Of a stretch of DNA of 64,000 nt, positions 42,546 through 50,229 are shown in pieces. The position numbers and the translations under genes were made by a program. The notes under the pieces are model-generated. The model was not told the DNA's origin, made no database searches, and saw only the letters and a list, made by a program, of their open reading frames with translations. The stretch comes from Streptomyces abikoensis (GTDB lineage Bacteria > Actinomycetota > Actinomycetes > Streptomycetales > Streptomycetaceae), in contig NZ_BMRT01000009.1 in assembly GCF_014648775.1 (NCBI RefSeq), forward strand, positions 62,001-126,000, in the 5' to 3' direction. The first letter of the stretch is position 1. Each line of letters opens with the position of its first letter.

Positions 42546-42571
42546 GGAATGCTCGCCCCGTAGGATCCGTT
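42546..42571 (+). promoter_or_regulatory. SigR-type promoter of trxB-trxA
   Basis: GGAAT (42546-42550), 18 bases, GTT (42569-42571): an exact match to the Streptomyces SigR consensus GGAAT-N18-GTT. It lies about 60 bases upstream of the trxB start. SigR control of trxBA under thiol-oxidative stress is established in S. coelicolor. Confidence 0.93.
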
Positions 42572-42629
42572 GGGTGGGGTGAGACCCAGCAAGGTTCCAG
42601 ACAGCTGTCGGCAGACAAGGAAGACACCC

Positions 42630-43604
42630 GTGAGCGACGTCCGCAACGTGATCATCATTGGCTCCGGGCCCGCGGGCTATACGGCCGCGCTCTACACCGC
42701 CCGTGCCTCCCTGAAGCCGCTGGTCTTCGAGGGCGCGGTGACCGCCGGTGGTGCGCTGATGAACACCACCGACGTGGAGAACTTCCCCGGCTTCCGCGAG
42801 GGGATCATGGGCCCTGATCTGATGGACAACATGCGGGCCCAGGCCGAGCGCTTCGGCGCCGAGCTCATCCCGGACGACGTCGTGGCCGTCGACCTCAGCG
42901 ACGAGATCAAGACCGTCACGGACTCCGCCGGTACCGTCCACCGCGCCAAGGCCGTGATCGTCACCACCGGCTCCCAGCACCGCAAGCTCGGTCTGCCCCG
43001 CGAGGACGAGCTCTCCGGCCGCGGCGTCTCCTGGTGCGCCACCTGTGACGGCTTCTTCTTCAAGGACCAGGACATCGCCGTCATCGGCGGCGGCGACACC
43101 GCGATGGAGGAGGCCACCTTCCTCTCGCGCTTCGCCAAGTCCGTCACCGTCGTCCACCGCCGTGACGCCCTGCGCGCCAGCAAGGCGATGCAGGAGCGGG
43201 CCTTCGCCGACCCGAAGATCTCCTTCGTCTGGGACAGCGAGGTCGCCGAGATCCACGGCGAGAACAAGCTCTCCGGCCTCACCCTCCGCAACGTCCAGAC
43301 CGGTGAGACCTCCGAGCTGCCGGTGACCGGCCTGTTCATCGCCATCGGTCACGACCCGCGCACCGAGCTGTTCAAGGGCCAGCTGGAGCTGGACGACGAG
43401 GGCTACCTCAAGGTCGCCGCCCCCTCCACCCGCACCAGCGCCACCGGTGTCTTCGGCGCCGGCGACGTCGTCGACCACACCTACCGCCAGGCGATCACCG
43501 CCGCCGGCACGGGCTGCTCCGCCGCCCTCGACGCCGAGCGCTACCTGGCCGCGCTCGGCGACGGCGAGAACGTCCGCGAGCCCGAGCAGTCCGCCGCCGT
43601 CTGA
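42630..43604 (+). CDS. trxB: Thioredoxin reductase
   Basis: The 324-residue FAD enzyme has an N-terminal FAD site IIIGSGPAGYTAALYTARA, redox-active WCATCDG, NADPH site GGGDTAMEEATFL and C-terminal FAD segment GVFGAGDVVDHTYRQAITAAGTGCSAALDAERY. It reduces thioredoxin with NADPH. GTG 42630 follows AAGGA. It is transcribed with trxA 47 bases downstream from a SigR promoter. Confidence 0.97.
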   Translation: MSDVRNVIIIGSGPAGYTAALYTARASLKPLVFEGAVTAGGALMNTTDVENFPGFREGIMGPDLMDNMRAQAERFGAELIPDDVVAVDLSDEIKTVTDSAGTVHRAKAVIVTTGSQHRKLGLPREDELSGRGVSWCATCDGFFFKDQDIAVIGGGDTAMEEATFLSRFAKSVTVVHRRDALRASKAMQERAFADPKISFVWDSEVAEIHGENKLSGLTLRNVQTGETSELPVTGLFIAIGHDPRTELFKGQLELDDEGYLKVAAPSTRTSATGVFGAGDVVDHTYRQAITAAGTGCSAALDAERYLAALGDGENVREPEQSAAV

Positions 43605-43651
43605 CCTTCACCTCCTTCCCCCACGCACAGAAGACTCAAGGAGACATCTCA

Positions 43652-43978
43652 ATGGCTCTCAAGGCCGTCACCGACGCGTCCTTCGACGAGGACGTCATCA
43701 AGAGCGACAAGCCCGTCCTGGTGGACTTCTGGGCCGAGTGGTGCGGCCCGTGCCGCCAGATCGCCCCAGCCCTGGAGGCGATCGCCGCCGAGCACGGCGA
43801 GAAGATCGAGATCGTCAAGCTGAACATCGACGAGAACCCGACCACGGCCGCCAAGTACGGTGTGATGTCCATCCCGACGCTCAACGTCTACAAGGGCGGC
43901 GAGGTCGTGCAGACGATCGTCGGCGCCAAGCCGAAGGCCGCGCTGGAGCGCGAGCTCACGGACTTCATCCACGCGTAA
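43652..43978 (+). CDS. trxA: Thioredoxin
   Basis: The 108-residue thioredoxin has active site DFWAEWCGPCRQIAP and the cis-Pro loop MSIPTL. It is the general protein-disulfide reductase, reduced by TrxB. ATG 43652 follows AAGGAG. The transcript ends at a long hairpin containing parS site 5. Confidence 0.98.
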   Translation: MALKAVTDASFDEDVIKSDKPVLVDFWAEWCGPCRQIAPALEAIAAEHGEKIEIVKLNIDENPTTAAKYGVMSIPTLNVYKGGEVVQTIVGAKPKAALERELTDFIHA

Positions 43979-43991
43979 GCGAAGCCGAAAG

Positions 43992-44036
43992 AAGCGGCGC
44001 GCGGTTTCACGTTTCACGTGAAACCGCGCGCCGCTT
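43992..44036. terminator. Terminator hairpin between trxA and GNAT gene, containing parS site 5
   Basis: A 19-bp perfect stem (arms 43992-44010 and 44018-44036) encloses the loop GTTTCAC. The right half overlaps parS at 44011-44024. It lies 13 bases after trxA and just ahead of the convergent GNAT gene's stop, so it can serve both. Confidence 0.9.
44011..44024. promoter_or_regulatory. parS: parS site 5
   Basis: A perfect GTTTCACGTGAAAC within the trxA terminator; an extra GTTTCAC half-site immediately precedes it (44004-44010). Confidence 0.95.
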
Positions 44037-44042
44037 TCTCGT

Positions 44043-44660
44043 TCACAGCGGCCGTAGCGCGGGCTCCTTCTGGACGGCTCCGAGGAGCCGGTCCAGGGCC
44101 AGCTCGACGTCCTCCTTCCAGGAGAGCGCCGAACGCAGCTCCAGCCGCAGCCGGGGGTAGCGGGGGTGCGGGCGTACGGTCTTGAAGCCGACGGCCAGCA
44201 GATGGTCGGCGGGCAGCACACACGCCGGCTCCTGCCACCGGGCGTCGCCGAAGGCCTCGATCGCCTTGAAGCCCCTCCGCAGGACGTCCTTGGCGACGGT
44301 CTGCACCATGACCCGGCCCAACCCCTGCCCCTGGTAGGCGGGCATCAGCCAAGCCGTCATCAGCTGGACGGCGTCCGCGGCGACCGGACTGGTGGGGAAA
44401 GCGGTCGAGCGGGGGACATAGGCGGGGGGAGCGTAGAGCACAAAGCCCACCGGGATCTCGTCGACATAGACCACCCGGCCGCAGGATCCCCACTCCAGCA
44501 GCACCGCGGAGATCCATGCCTCCTTCTCCAGCTCGGGGCGCCCGGCCCTCAGCGCGGCTTCACCACTGACGGGGTCCAGCTCCCAGAAAACACAGGCGCG
44601 GCAACGCTTGGGCAGGTCCGGGAGGTTGTCCAGCGTGAGCGGTACGAGCCGACGCCCCAT
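44043..44660 (-). CDS. GNAT-family N-acetyltransferase
   Basis: The 205-residue protein begins MGRRLVPLTLDNLPDLPKRCRACVFWE and has the acetyl-CoA loop LMPAYQGQGLGRVMVQTVAKD. It is highly conserved next to parB in Streptomyces (SCO3888 position, from memory). The substrate is unknown. ATG 44660 has GAGGA about 10 bases upstream. A conserved Cys pair in the N-terminal segment (CRACVFW) is unusual for GNATs. Confidence 0.9.
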   Translation of the reverse strand: MGRRLVPLTLDNLPDLPKRCRACVFWELDPVSGEAALRAGRPELEKEAWISAVLLEWGSCGRVVYVDEIPVGFVLYAPPAYVPRSTAFPTSPVAADAVQLMTAWLMPAYQGQGLGRVMVQTVAKDVLRRGFKAIEAFGDARWQEPACVLPADHLLAVGFKTVRPHPRYPRLRLELRSALSWKEDVELALDRLLGAVQKEPALRPL

Positions 44661-44806
44661 GCGGTCAGTTCCTCACTTCCGTCGCGTGCCACGCTCCGGG
44701 CGGTGGCCAGGACGCTCCGCTCCCGAAGCAGGCCGCCGACGAATCCGCCGACCGCCCCCAGGCCCAAGCCCGCTGCCACCAGTCCGGTCCGGCTCACCGT
44801 TCGCAT
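44549..44806 (-). CDS. Possible small membrane protein overlapping the GNAT gene
   Basis: An 85-codon frame starts at ATG 44806 behind a good RBS (GGAGGGGCGGGG). The first ~50 codons have high third-position GC and encode a basic start plus a Gly/Ala-rich hydrophobic helix (GLVAAGLGLGAVGGFVGGLL). The last 37 codons overlap the GNAT gene in another frame. It resembles nothing I recognise, and may be a real small protein or a chance frame. Confidence 0.35.
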   Translation of the reverse strand: MRTVSRTGLVAAGLGLGAVGGFVGGLLRERSVLATARSVARDGSEELTAWGVGSYRSRWTTSRTCPSVAAPVFSGSWTPSVVKPR

Positions 44807-44902
44807 GGCCCCGCCCCTCCGTGAACCGCGTCCAACGTGGATGTGCCACACCTCAACGCATCGTATCCACAGGCCGATTGTGCCGATAGCTTGACAGGGC
44901 AA

Positions 44903-44955
44903 AGGGCGGGTCGTGTTCCACGCAAAAGAGTTCCACGTGAAACACGGCCCGCCCT
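44903..44955 (-). terminator. Terminator of parAB with an imperfect parS
   Basis: AGGGCGGG-T-CGTGTT-C-CAC (44903-44921) pairs with 44937-44955 with two mismatches around a 15-base loop. It lies 48 bases beyond the parB stop. The region includes GTTCCACGTGAAAC (44930-44943), parS with one mismatch. Confidence 0.8.
44930..44943. promoter_or_regulatory. parS: Imperfect parS (GTTCCACGTGAAAC)
   Basis: One mismatch (T to C at position 4) from the consensus, in the parB terminator. ParB affinity is likely lower. Confidence 0.6.
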
Positions 44956-45002
44956 CAAGGTGAGCGCCGGAGAAACCCGACGGGCCCGATGCCGTCCAGG
45001 GG

Positions 45003-46160
45003 CTACGCGTCGGCGTTCCGCTCCTCGTCGGTGGCGAGCGGCTGCTCCAGCACCCGGCCCTCACCGGGAGCGAGCGTGCCCAGGATCCGCTCAAGATCCT
45101 CCATCGAGGCGAACTCGACGACGATCTTGCCCTTCTTCTGGCCGAGGTCGACCTTCACCCTCGTCTCGAAGCGGTCCGACAGCCGCGAGGCCAGATCGGT
45201 CAGCGCCGGGGCGACACGGGCGCCGGCCCGGGGGCCCTTGCCCTTCACCGGCTTCTTCGACCGCGACTTCATCAGCGTCACGATCTCCTCGACCGAACGC
45301 ACCGACAGCCCCTCGGCCACGATGCGATAGGCGAGCTTCTCCTGCTCCTCCGCGTCCTCGACGGAGAGGAGGGCCCGGGCATGGCCAGCGGAGAGCACAC
45401 CGGCGGCGACCCGCTTCTGCACGGTCGGCGACAGCTTCAGCAGCCGCAGGGTATTGGAGACCTGGGGGCGCGAGCGCCCGATACGGTCCGCCAGCTCGTC
45501 ATGGGTGCAGCTGAAGTCCTTGAGCAGCTGGTCATAGGCCGCCGCCTCCTCCAGCGGGTTCAGCTGAGCCCGGTGGAGGTTCTCCAGGAGCGCGTCCAGC
45601 AGCAGCTTCTCGTCATCGGTGGCCCGGACGATGGCGGGGATCCGCTCCAGCCCGGCCTCCCGGCACGCCCGCCAGCGGCGCTCGCCCATGATGAGCTCGA
45701 AGCGCTCCGGGCCCAGCTGCCGCACCACGACGGGCTGGAGCAGCCCGACCTCACGGATGGAGGTCACCAGCTCGGCGAGGGCGTCCTCGTCGAACACCTC
45801 CCTGGGCTGCCGGGGGTTGGGCGTGATGGCATCCAGCGGGAGCTCGGCGAAGTGGGCGCCGGCCACCTGGCCGTCTTCACCCTCGGCACCCGGACCGGCT
45901 ACGGGCGCGGCCTCGGTTTCACGTGAAACGGAGTCCGCCGAGCCGAAGTCGCGCCGGGAGTCCCGGGGCGTCCCGATCTCCTCCAGGGGAAGGGCGGCGA
46001 CCTTCGCCGCGGCGACCCCCCGCTCGGCCGTCAGCACCGGCACCGCGGTCGGGGACGTCGCGCCGGGTCCGACCGCCGGTCCGCTCTGGTCCGCTGCCTT
46101 CGGCGCCGGCGGGATCAGCGCACCGAGCCCCCGGCCCAGTCCTCTACGTCGCTCACTCAC
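45003..46160 (-). CDS. parB: Chromosome-partitioning protein ParB
   Basis: The 385-residue CTP-dependent clamp binds parS near oriC and builds the segregation complex. N-terminal MSERRRGLGRGLGALIP is the ParA-contact motif. The CTPase/N-domain has PNPRQPREVFDEDAL, GERRWRACREAGL (the GxRR box) and ENLHRAQLNPLEEA. The HTH is SCTHDELADRIGRSRPQVSNTLRLL, and a C-terminal dimer domain ends EERNADA. A ~75-residue linker after the N-terminal motif includes an in-frame parS (VSRET at 45916-45929). GTG 46160 overlaps the parA stop. ParB is especially important at sporulation, when dozens of chromosomes are partitioned. Confidence 0.97.
   Translation of the reverse strand: MSERRRGLGRGLGALIPPAPKAADQSGPAVGPGATSPTAVPVLTAERGVAAAKVAALPLEEIGTPRDSRRDFGSADSVSRETEAAPVAGPGAEGEDGQVAGAHFAELPLDAITPNPRQPREVFDEDALAELVTSIREVGLLQPVVVRQLGPERFELIMGERRWRACREAGLERIPAIVRATDDEKLLLDALLENLHRAQLNPLEEAAAYDQLLKDFSCTHDELADRIGRSRPQVSNTLRLLKLSPTVQKRVAAGVLSAGHARALLSVEDAEEQEKLAYRIVAEGLSVRSVEEIVTLMKSRSKKPVKGKGPRAGARVAPALTDLASRLSDRFETRVKVDLGQKKGKIVVEFASMEDLERILGTLAPGEGRVLEQPLATDEERNADA
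45916..45929. promoter_or_regulatory. parS: parS site 6 (inside parB)
   Basis: A perfect GTTTCACGTGAAAC, in frame as VSRET in the disordered linker of ParB. Confidence 0.93.
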
Positions 46161-47281
46161 TGAAGCCCCTCCGACATGCTGTGCTGATCTTGCTGTTGCT
46201 GACGGCCCACGATATGAGCCCTGCTGCCGTCGTACCGCACCCCGATCCCCCGTAGCGCGATCTCCCGGGCCGCCTCCAGATACGACAGCGCGCCACTGGA
46301 GCCCGGGTCGTAGGTGAGGACCGTCTGCCCATAGCTGGGCGCCTCGGAGATACGCACCGAGCGCGGAATGCTGGTCCGCAGCACCTCATGCCCGAAGTGG
46401 CTGCGCACTTCCTCCGCCACCTGGGAGGCGAGCCGGGTCCGGCCGTCGTACATCGTCAGCAGGATCGTCGACACATGGAGCTTGGGGTTCAGATGCCCCC
46501 GCACCAGCTCCACATTGCGCAGCAGCTGCCCCAGACCCTCCAGCGCGTAGTACTCGCACTGGATGGGGATCAGCACCTCCGCGCCCGCGACCAGGGCGTT
46601 GACCGTCAGCAGACCGAGCGACGGCGGGCAGTCGATGAGGATGTAGTCCAGCGGCTGCTCATAGGACTTGATCGCCCGGTCCAGCCGGCTCTCCCGGGCC
46701 ACCAGGGAGACCAGCTCGATCTCGGCACCGGCCAGATCGATCGTGGCGGGGGCGCAGAAGAGGCCCTCCACATCCACGACCGGCTGGACGACCTCAGAGA
46801 GCTGCTTGTTGTCCACGAGGACGTCATAGATCGACGGGACATCGGCATGGTGGTCGATGCCCAGCGCGGTCGAGGCGTTCCCCTGTGGGTCGAGGTCGAT
46901 GACCAGCACCCGGTTGCCATGGAGCGCCAGCGAGGCCGCCAGGTTCACGGTGGTCGTGGTCTTACCGACCCCGCCCTTCTGGTTGGCCACCACCATCACT
47001 CGGGTCTGCTCCGGCCTCGGCATGGGAGGCGGCGGCGTTTCCCGTGAAACAAGCTCACCCATGGGCAGGGGGCCGGGAGCGGCCATCGATTCGGAGTCGG
47101 AGGGGCGGGGACCGGGGACCGGGTCGGTCATCGGCCCCGCGATATTGGCGTCGGACCGCAAGGATTCACTCTCCTCGACATCGGGCTCGCGATGGACAGA
47201 GCCTGCCATGCTTTCGGTGTCGTGAACCAGCGAGGCCCGTTCTCCTGTGGATGAATCCCATGGACCTGTGGACGAAGCCAT
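46157..47281 (-). CDS. parA: Chromosome-partitioning ATPase ParA
   Basis: The 374-residue Walker-type ATPase has deviant Walker A NQKGGVGKTTTTVNLA, switch VIDLDPQGNASTALG, Walker B YILIDCPPSLGLL and a C-terminal helical region. It moves and separates ParB-bound origins, mainly in aerial hyphae. About 105 residues of disordered leader precede the ATPase core, including VSRET encoded by an imperfect parS (47037-47050). ATG 47281 is chosen, with AAGGAC immediately upstream; the frame extends to 47386 but that part reads through parS site 7. The spacing of the RBS is tight, so the start is uncertain. Confidence 0.92.
   Translation of the reverse strand: MASSTGPWDSSTGERASLVHDTESMAGSVHREPDVEESESLRSDANIAGPMTDPVPGPRPSDSESMAAPGPLPMGELVSRETPPPPMPRPEQTRVMVVANQKGGVGKTTTTVNLAASLALHGNRVLVIDLDPQGNASTALGIDHHADVPSIYDVLVDNKQLSEVVQPVVDVEGLFCAPATIDLAGAEIELVSLVARESRLDRAIKSYEQPLDYILIDCPPSLGLLTVNALVAGAEVLIPIQCEYYALEGLGQLLRNVELVRGHLNPKLHVSTILLTMYDGRTRLASQVAEEVRSHFGHEVLRTSIPRSVRISEAPSYGQTVLTYDPGSSGALSYLEAAREIALRGIGVRYDGSRAHIVGRQQQQDQHSMSEGLQ
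47037..47050. promoter_or_regulatory. parS: Imperfect parS inside parA (GTTTCCCGTGAAAC)
   Basis: One mismatch from consensus; on the coding strand CGT becomes CGG, still Arg, so the VSRET peptide is kept. Confidence 0.55.
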
Positions 47282-47358
47282 GTCCTTGACCGCTCGGCGG
47301 TCACGCGGCGCGGAGGCCGCGCGGGCGCGGCCGATGATTCCATGCAGCAGGGAGCGAT

Positions 47359-47372
47359 GTTTCACGTGAAAC
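47359..47372. promoter_or_regulatory. parS: parS site 7 (rsmG-parA intergenic)
   Basis: A perfect GTTTCACGTGAAAC, 78 bases upstream of the chosen parA start, probably in its promoter/leader region. Confidence 0.95.
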
Positions 47373-47445
47373 ACGATGCATGGCACTCACCGTCGCCGCG
47401 CCGCGACACTCCGCTACGGGTAGTTTTGCCAGCTTGTATGGAGCA

Positions 47446-48159
47446 TCAGCGACGGCGCGCCCGGGTGGCCCGGGCCGCCTTCGCCCGCTTGGCGGCGAAG
47501 CGCACGCCACCGGGGCTCTCCCCGACCTCGACCCGCACCAGCGTCGACAGCGGGTCGACCACTCCCTCGCCGACATGGAGCACCGACGTCTTGACGACGC
47601 CCAGCTTGCCCAGCGCGGCACGGGCGGCCTTGAGCTCTTCCTCGGCCGTGTCGCCCTTGAGCGCCAGCATCTCGCCGTAGGGACGCAGCAGCGGCACGCC
47701 CCAGCCCGCGAGCCGGTCCAGCGGGGCCACGGCCCGCGCGGTGACGACATGCACGGGGTCGATCTTCCCGAGCATCTCCTCGGCGCGCCCGCGGACCACC
47801 GTGACGTGGTCCAGGCCCAGCAGCTCCACGACCTCCTGGAGGAACGTGGTGCGGCGCAGCAGCGGCTCCAGCAGGGTGATCTGGAGGTCCGGCCGGACCA
47901 GGGCCAGAGGGATGCCGGGCAGCCCGGCACCCGAGCCGACGTCGCACACGGAGACGCCGTCCGGCACGGCCTCGGCCAGCACCGCGCAGTTCAGCAGATG
48001 GCGTTCCCACAGTCGCGGGACCTCACGGGGACCGATCAGCCCGCGCTTGACGCCCGCGTCCGCGAGCAGCTCCGCGTAGCGGACGGCCTCCGGAAAGCGG
48101 TCACCGAAAACAGCCCGCGCCGCCGCGGGCGCCGGGGGGAGCTCCGCTGCCTCTTCCAC
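47446..48159 (-). CDS. rsmG: 16S rRNA (guanine-N7) methyltransferase RsmG (GidB)
   Basis: The 237-residue SAM methyltransferase has RELWERHLLNCAVL-type motif (here PRLWERHLLNCAVLAEAV), SAM site CDVGSGAGLPGIPLALVRPDL and VTARAVAPLDRL. It methylates G527 of 16S rRNA; its loss gives low-level streptomycin resistance (established). GTG 48159 has AAGGA upstream. It sits between jag and parA, separated from jag by a strong terminator. Confidence 0.95.
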   Translation of the reverse strand: MEEAAELPPAPAAARAVFGDRFPEAVRYAELLADAGVKRGLIGPREVPRLWERHLLNCAVLAEAVPDGVSVCDVGSGAGLPGIPLALVRPDLQITLLEPLLRRTTFLQEVVELLGLDHVTVVRGRAEEMLGKIDPVHVVTARAVAPLDRLAGWGVPLLRPYGEMLALKGDTAEEELKAARAALGKLGVVKTSVLHVGEGVVDPLSTLVRVEVGESPGGVRFAAKRAKAARATRARRR

Positions 48160-48238
48160 GGGGAACCGTCCTTCCGTACAAACATCGACGAACGTTGATG
48201 GTGAATATTCGGAGCCTGAATATCAGGCTGACAAGGAT

Positions 48239-48266
48239 CGGCCCCGTCTGCGAGCAGACGGGGCCG
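48239..48266 (-). terminator. Hairpin terminator after jag
   Basis: A perfect 13-bp stem (CGGCCCCGTCTGC / GCAGACGGGGCCG) with a 2-base centre, 24 bases beyond the jag stop, ending the rpmH-rnpA-yidD-yidC-jag transcription unit before rsmG. Confidence 0.9.
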
Positions 48267-48289
48267 TACACACCTGGACGTGGGACAGG

Positions 48290-48799
48290 TCAGGCGGGCA
48301 GAACGACCACGCGACGCTGGGGCTCCTCGCCCTCGGACTCGCTGCGGAGACCGGCGGCGGCGACGGCGTCGTGGACGACCTTGCGCTCGAAGGGGGTCAT
48401 CGGGTCCAGCTTGACCGGCTGACCGGTGCTCTTGGCCTCCTGGGCGGCCTGGGCGCCCAGCCCGGCCAGCTCCTCGCGCTTACGGGCCCGGAAGCCGGCG
48501 ATGTCGAGCATCAGCCGGCTGCGGTCACCGGTCTCCCGGTTGACCGCGAGACGGGTGAGCTCCTGGAGGGCCTCCAGGACCTCGCCGTCCCGGCCGACCA
48601 GCTTCTGGAGGTCACGGCTGGTGGAGTCGCTGATGATCGAAACCGAGGCGCGGTCGGCCTCGACGTCCATGTCGATGTCGCCGTCCAGGTCGGCGATGTC
48701 GAGCAGACCCTCGAGGTAGTCGGCCGCGATCTCACCCTCCTGCTCAAGGCGGGACAGGGTGTCGGTGCCCTCGGCGGTCTGGCGCTCCGTGTCCGTCAC
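48290..48799 (-). CDS. jag: RNA-binding protein KhpB/Jag (KH-R3H)
   Basis: The 169-residue protein has an acidic N-terminus, a KH domain (SRDLQKLVGRDGEVLEALQELTRLAVNRETG) and an R3H domain (LDPMTPFERKVVHDAVAAA...SEGEEPQRRVVVLP). KhpB/Jag forms an RNA-binding complex with KhpA affecting division and envelope. GTG 48799 has a perfect AAGGAGT upstream; a GTG six codons earlier is rejected because that RBS lies within it. It follows yidC with a 14-base gap. Confidence 0.93.
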   Translation of the reverse strand: MTDTERQTAEGTDTLSRLEQEGEIAADYLEGLLDIADLDGDIDMDVEADRASVSIISDSTSRDLQKLVGRDGEVLEALQELTRLAVNRETGDRSRLMLDIAGFRARKREELAGLGAQAAQEAKSTGQPVKLDPMTPFERKVVHDAVAAAGLRSESEGEEPQRRVVVLPA

Positions 48800-48813
48800 G
48801 GGGGACTCCTTCG

Positions 48814-49908
48814 TCACTTCTTGGTCGGGTGCTTGGGGCGCTGCGGGCCGCCCTTGCGCTGTCCGGACTTGGCACCGCGGGCGGCACCGCCGGCCTGCTT
48901 GGCCTTGGTCTCGCCGGACTCCTGGTCCTGCTTCTCCAGCGTCGTCTTGCCGGAGGAGGCGACGGAGTGGCCCGCGCCGCCGGTCTGGCGCTTGGCCTTC
49001 GTCTGGCGCTTCGGCTGCTGGCGGGCCGCACGGGCGGACTCGGCCGCCTCACGCGCCTCGACCTGCGCCGGGTCCTCCTTCAGCTTGCCCTTGGCCCGCA
49101 GGCGCTCCTGGCGCTGCTGGAAGGCGAGGCTGCCGGGGGTGGGGTTGCGCCGGATGACGAACATCTGCTGGCCCAGGGTCCACACGTTGGTGGTCAGCCA
49201 GTAGACGAGGACACCGACCGGGAAGTTGATACCGAAGACGGCGAACATGATCGGGAAGACGTACATCAGCATCTTCTGCTGCTGCATGAACGGCGTCTTC
49301 ACCGTGAGGTCGACGTTCTTCGTCATCAGCTGGCGCTGCGTGTAGAACTGCGACAGCGACATCAGGACGATCATGATGACCGTGACGACCCGGACGTCGG
49401 TCAGGCTGGCACCCAAGGACTCGACCTTGGACGCGGAGTCCATGAACTTCACCGACAACGGGGCACCGAAGATGTGCGCGTGCCGGGCGCTCTCCAGCAG
49501 CGACTGGTCGATGACGCCGACGACCTTGCCCTGCGCGATGTGGTTCAGGACCTGGTACAGCGAGATGAAGAAGGGCGACTGGGCCAGGATCGGGAGACAG
49601 CTCGAGAGCGGGTTGGTGCCCGTCTCCTTGTAGAGCTTCATCATCTCTTCGGACTGGCGCTGCTTGTCGCTCTTGTAGCGCTCCTGGATCGCCTTCATCT
49701 TCGGCTGGAGCGCCTGCATGTTCCGCGTGGCCTTGATCTGCTTCACGAAGAGCGGGATCAGGCAGATGCGGATCAGCACCACCAGCGAGACGATCGACAG
49801 ACCCCACGCCCAGCCGCTGTCCTTGTTGAAGATCAAGCTGTAGAACGCGTGGAACTGGACGATGATCCAGGAGACAACGTAATAGAGGGGACCGAGGATC
49901 GTGTCCAC
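48814..49908 (-). CDS. yidC: Membrane protein insertase YidC
   Basis: The 364-residue protein is of the Gram-positive type with five core helices: WIIVQFHAFYSLIF, GLSIVSLVVLIRICLIPL, and the conserved cytoplasmic loop MQALQPKMKAIQERYKSDKQ. LPILAQSPFFISLYQVL and FPIMFAVFGINFPVGVLVYWLTTN follow. A Lys/Arg/Gln-rich tail (~100 residues) probably contacts ribosomes. GTG 49908 lies three bases from the end of yidD. Confidence 0.96.
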   Translation of the reverse strand: MDTILGPLYYVVSWIIVQFHAFYSLIFNKDSGWAWGLSIVSLVVLIRICLIPLFVKQIKATRNMQALQPKMKAIQERYKSDKQRQSEEMMKLYKETGTNPLSSCLPILAQSPFFISLYQVLNHIAQGKVVGVIDQSLLESARHAHIFGAPLSVKFMDSASKVESLGASLTDVRVVTVIMIVLMSLSQFYTQRQLMTKNVDLTVKTPFMQQQKMLMYVFPIMFAVFGINFPVGVLVYWLTTNVWTLGQQMFVIRRNPTPGSLAFQQRQERLRAKGKLKEDPAQVEAREAAESARAARQQPKRQTKAKRQTGGAGHSVASSGKTTLEKQDQESGETKAKQAGGAARGAKSGQRKGGPQRPKHPTKK

Positions 49909-49911
49909 GAA

Positions 49912-50229
49912 TCAGGCTCCTTGGGCGTTGGACTGGGTCTCGGGCTGTGCGGTGGGCCCCGTGGTGGGGTGCCCGCCCAGTCGGCTCCTCAGCCGCTGGT
50001 GCCAGACCGGACGCTTCCGGGGAGGGACGTGGTCGACGCCACCGAGCGACCACGGGTTGCAGCGCAGGATGCGCCAGGCCGTCAGCACTGTTCCTTTGAC
50101 CGCACCGTGCCTGTCGATCGCGGTGTAGCCGTAGTGCGAGCAAGACGGGTAGTACTTGCAGACCGGGCCCAGCAGGGGGCTGATGGTCCACTGGTAGATC
50201 TTGATCAACCAGAGCAGCGGGTACTTCAC
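49912..50229 (-). CDS. yidD: Membrane protein insertion efficiency factor YidD
   Basis: The 105-residue protein has the strongly conserved core MKYPLLWLIKIYQWTISPLLGP / CKYYPSCSHYGYTAI / RILRCNPWSLGG. YidD acts with YidC, and the three conserved Cys are intact. The GTG at 50229 overlaps the rnpA stop by four bases (GTGA). Confidence 0.96.
   Translation of the reverse strand: MKYPLLWLIKIYQWTISPLLGPVCKYYPSCSHYGYTAIDRHGAVKGTVLTAWRILRCNPWSLGGVDHVPPRKRPVWHQRLRSRLGGHPTTGPTAQPETQSNAQGA

Noticed and set aside
32730..47372. GTTTCACGTGAAAC repeats as CRISPR, transposon ends or phage att sites
   Set aside because: They are isolated, unspaced by regular spacers, without target duplications or cas/transposase genes, and match the known parS.
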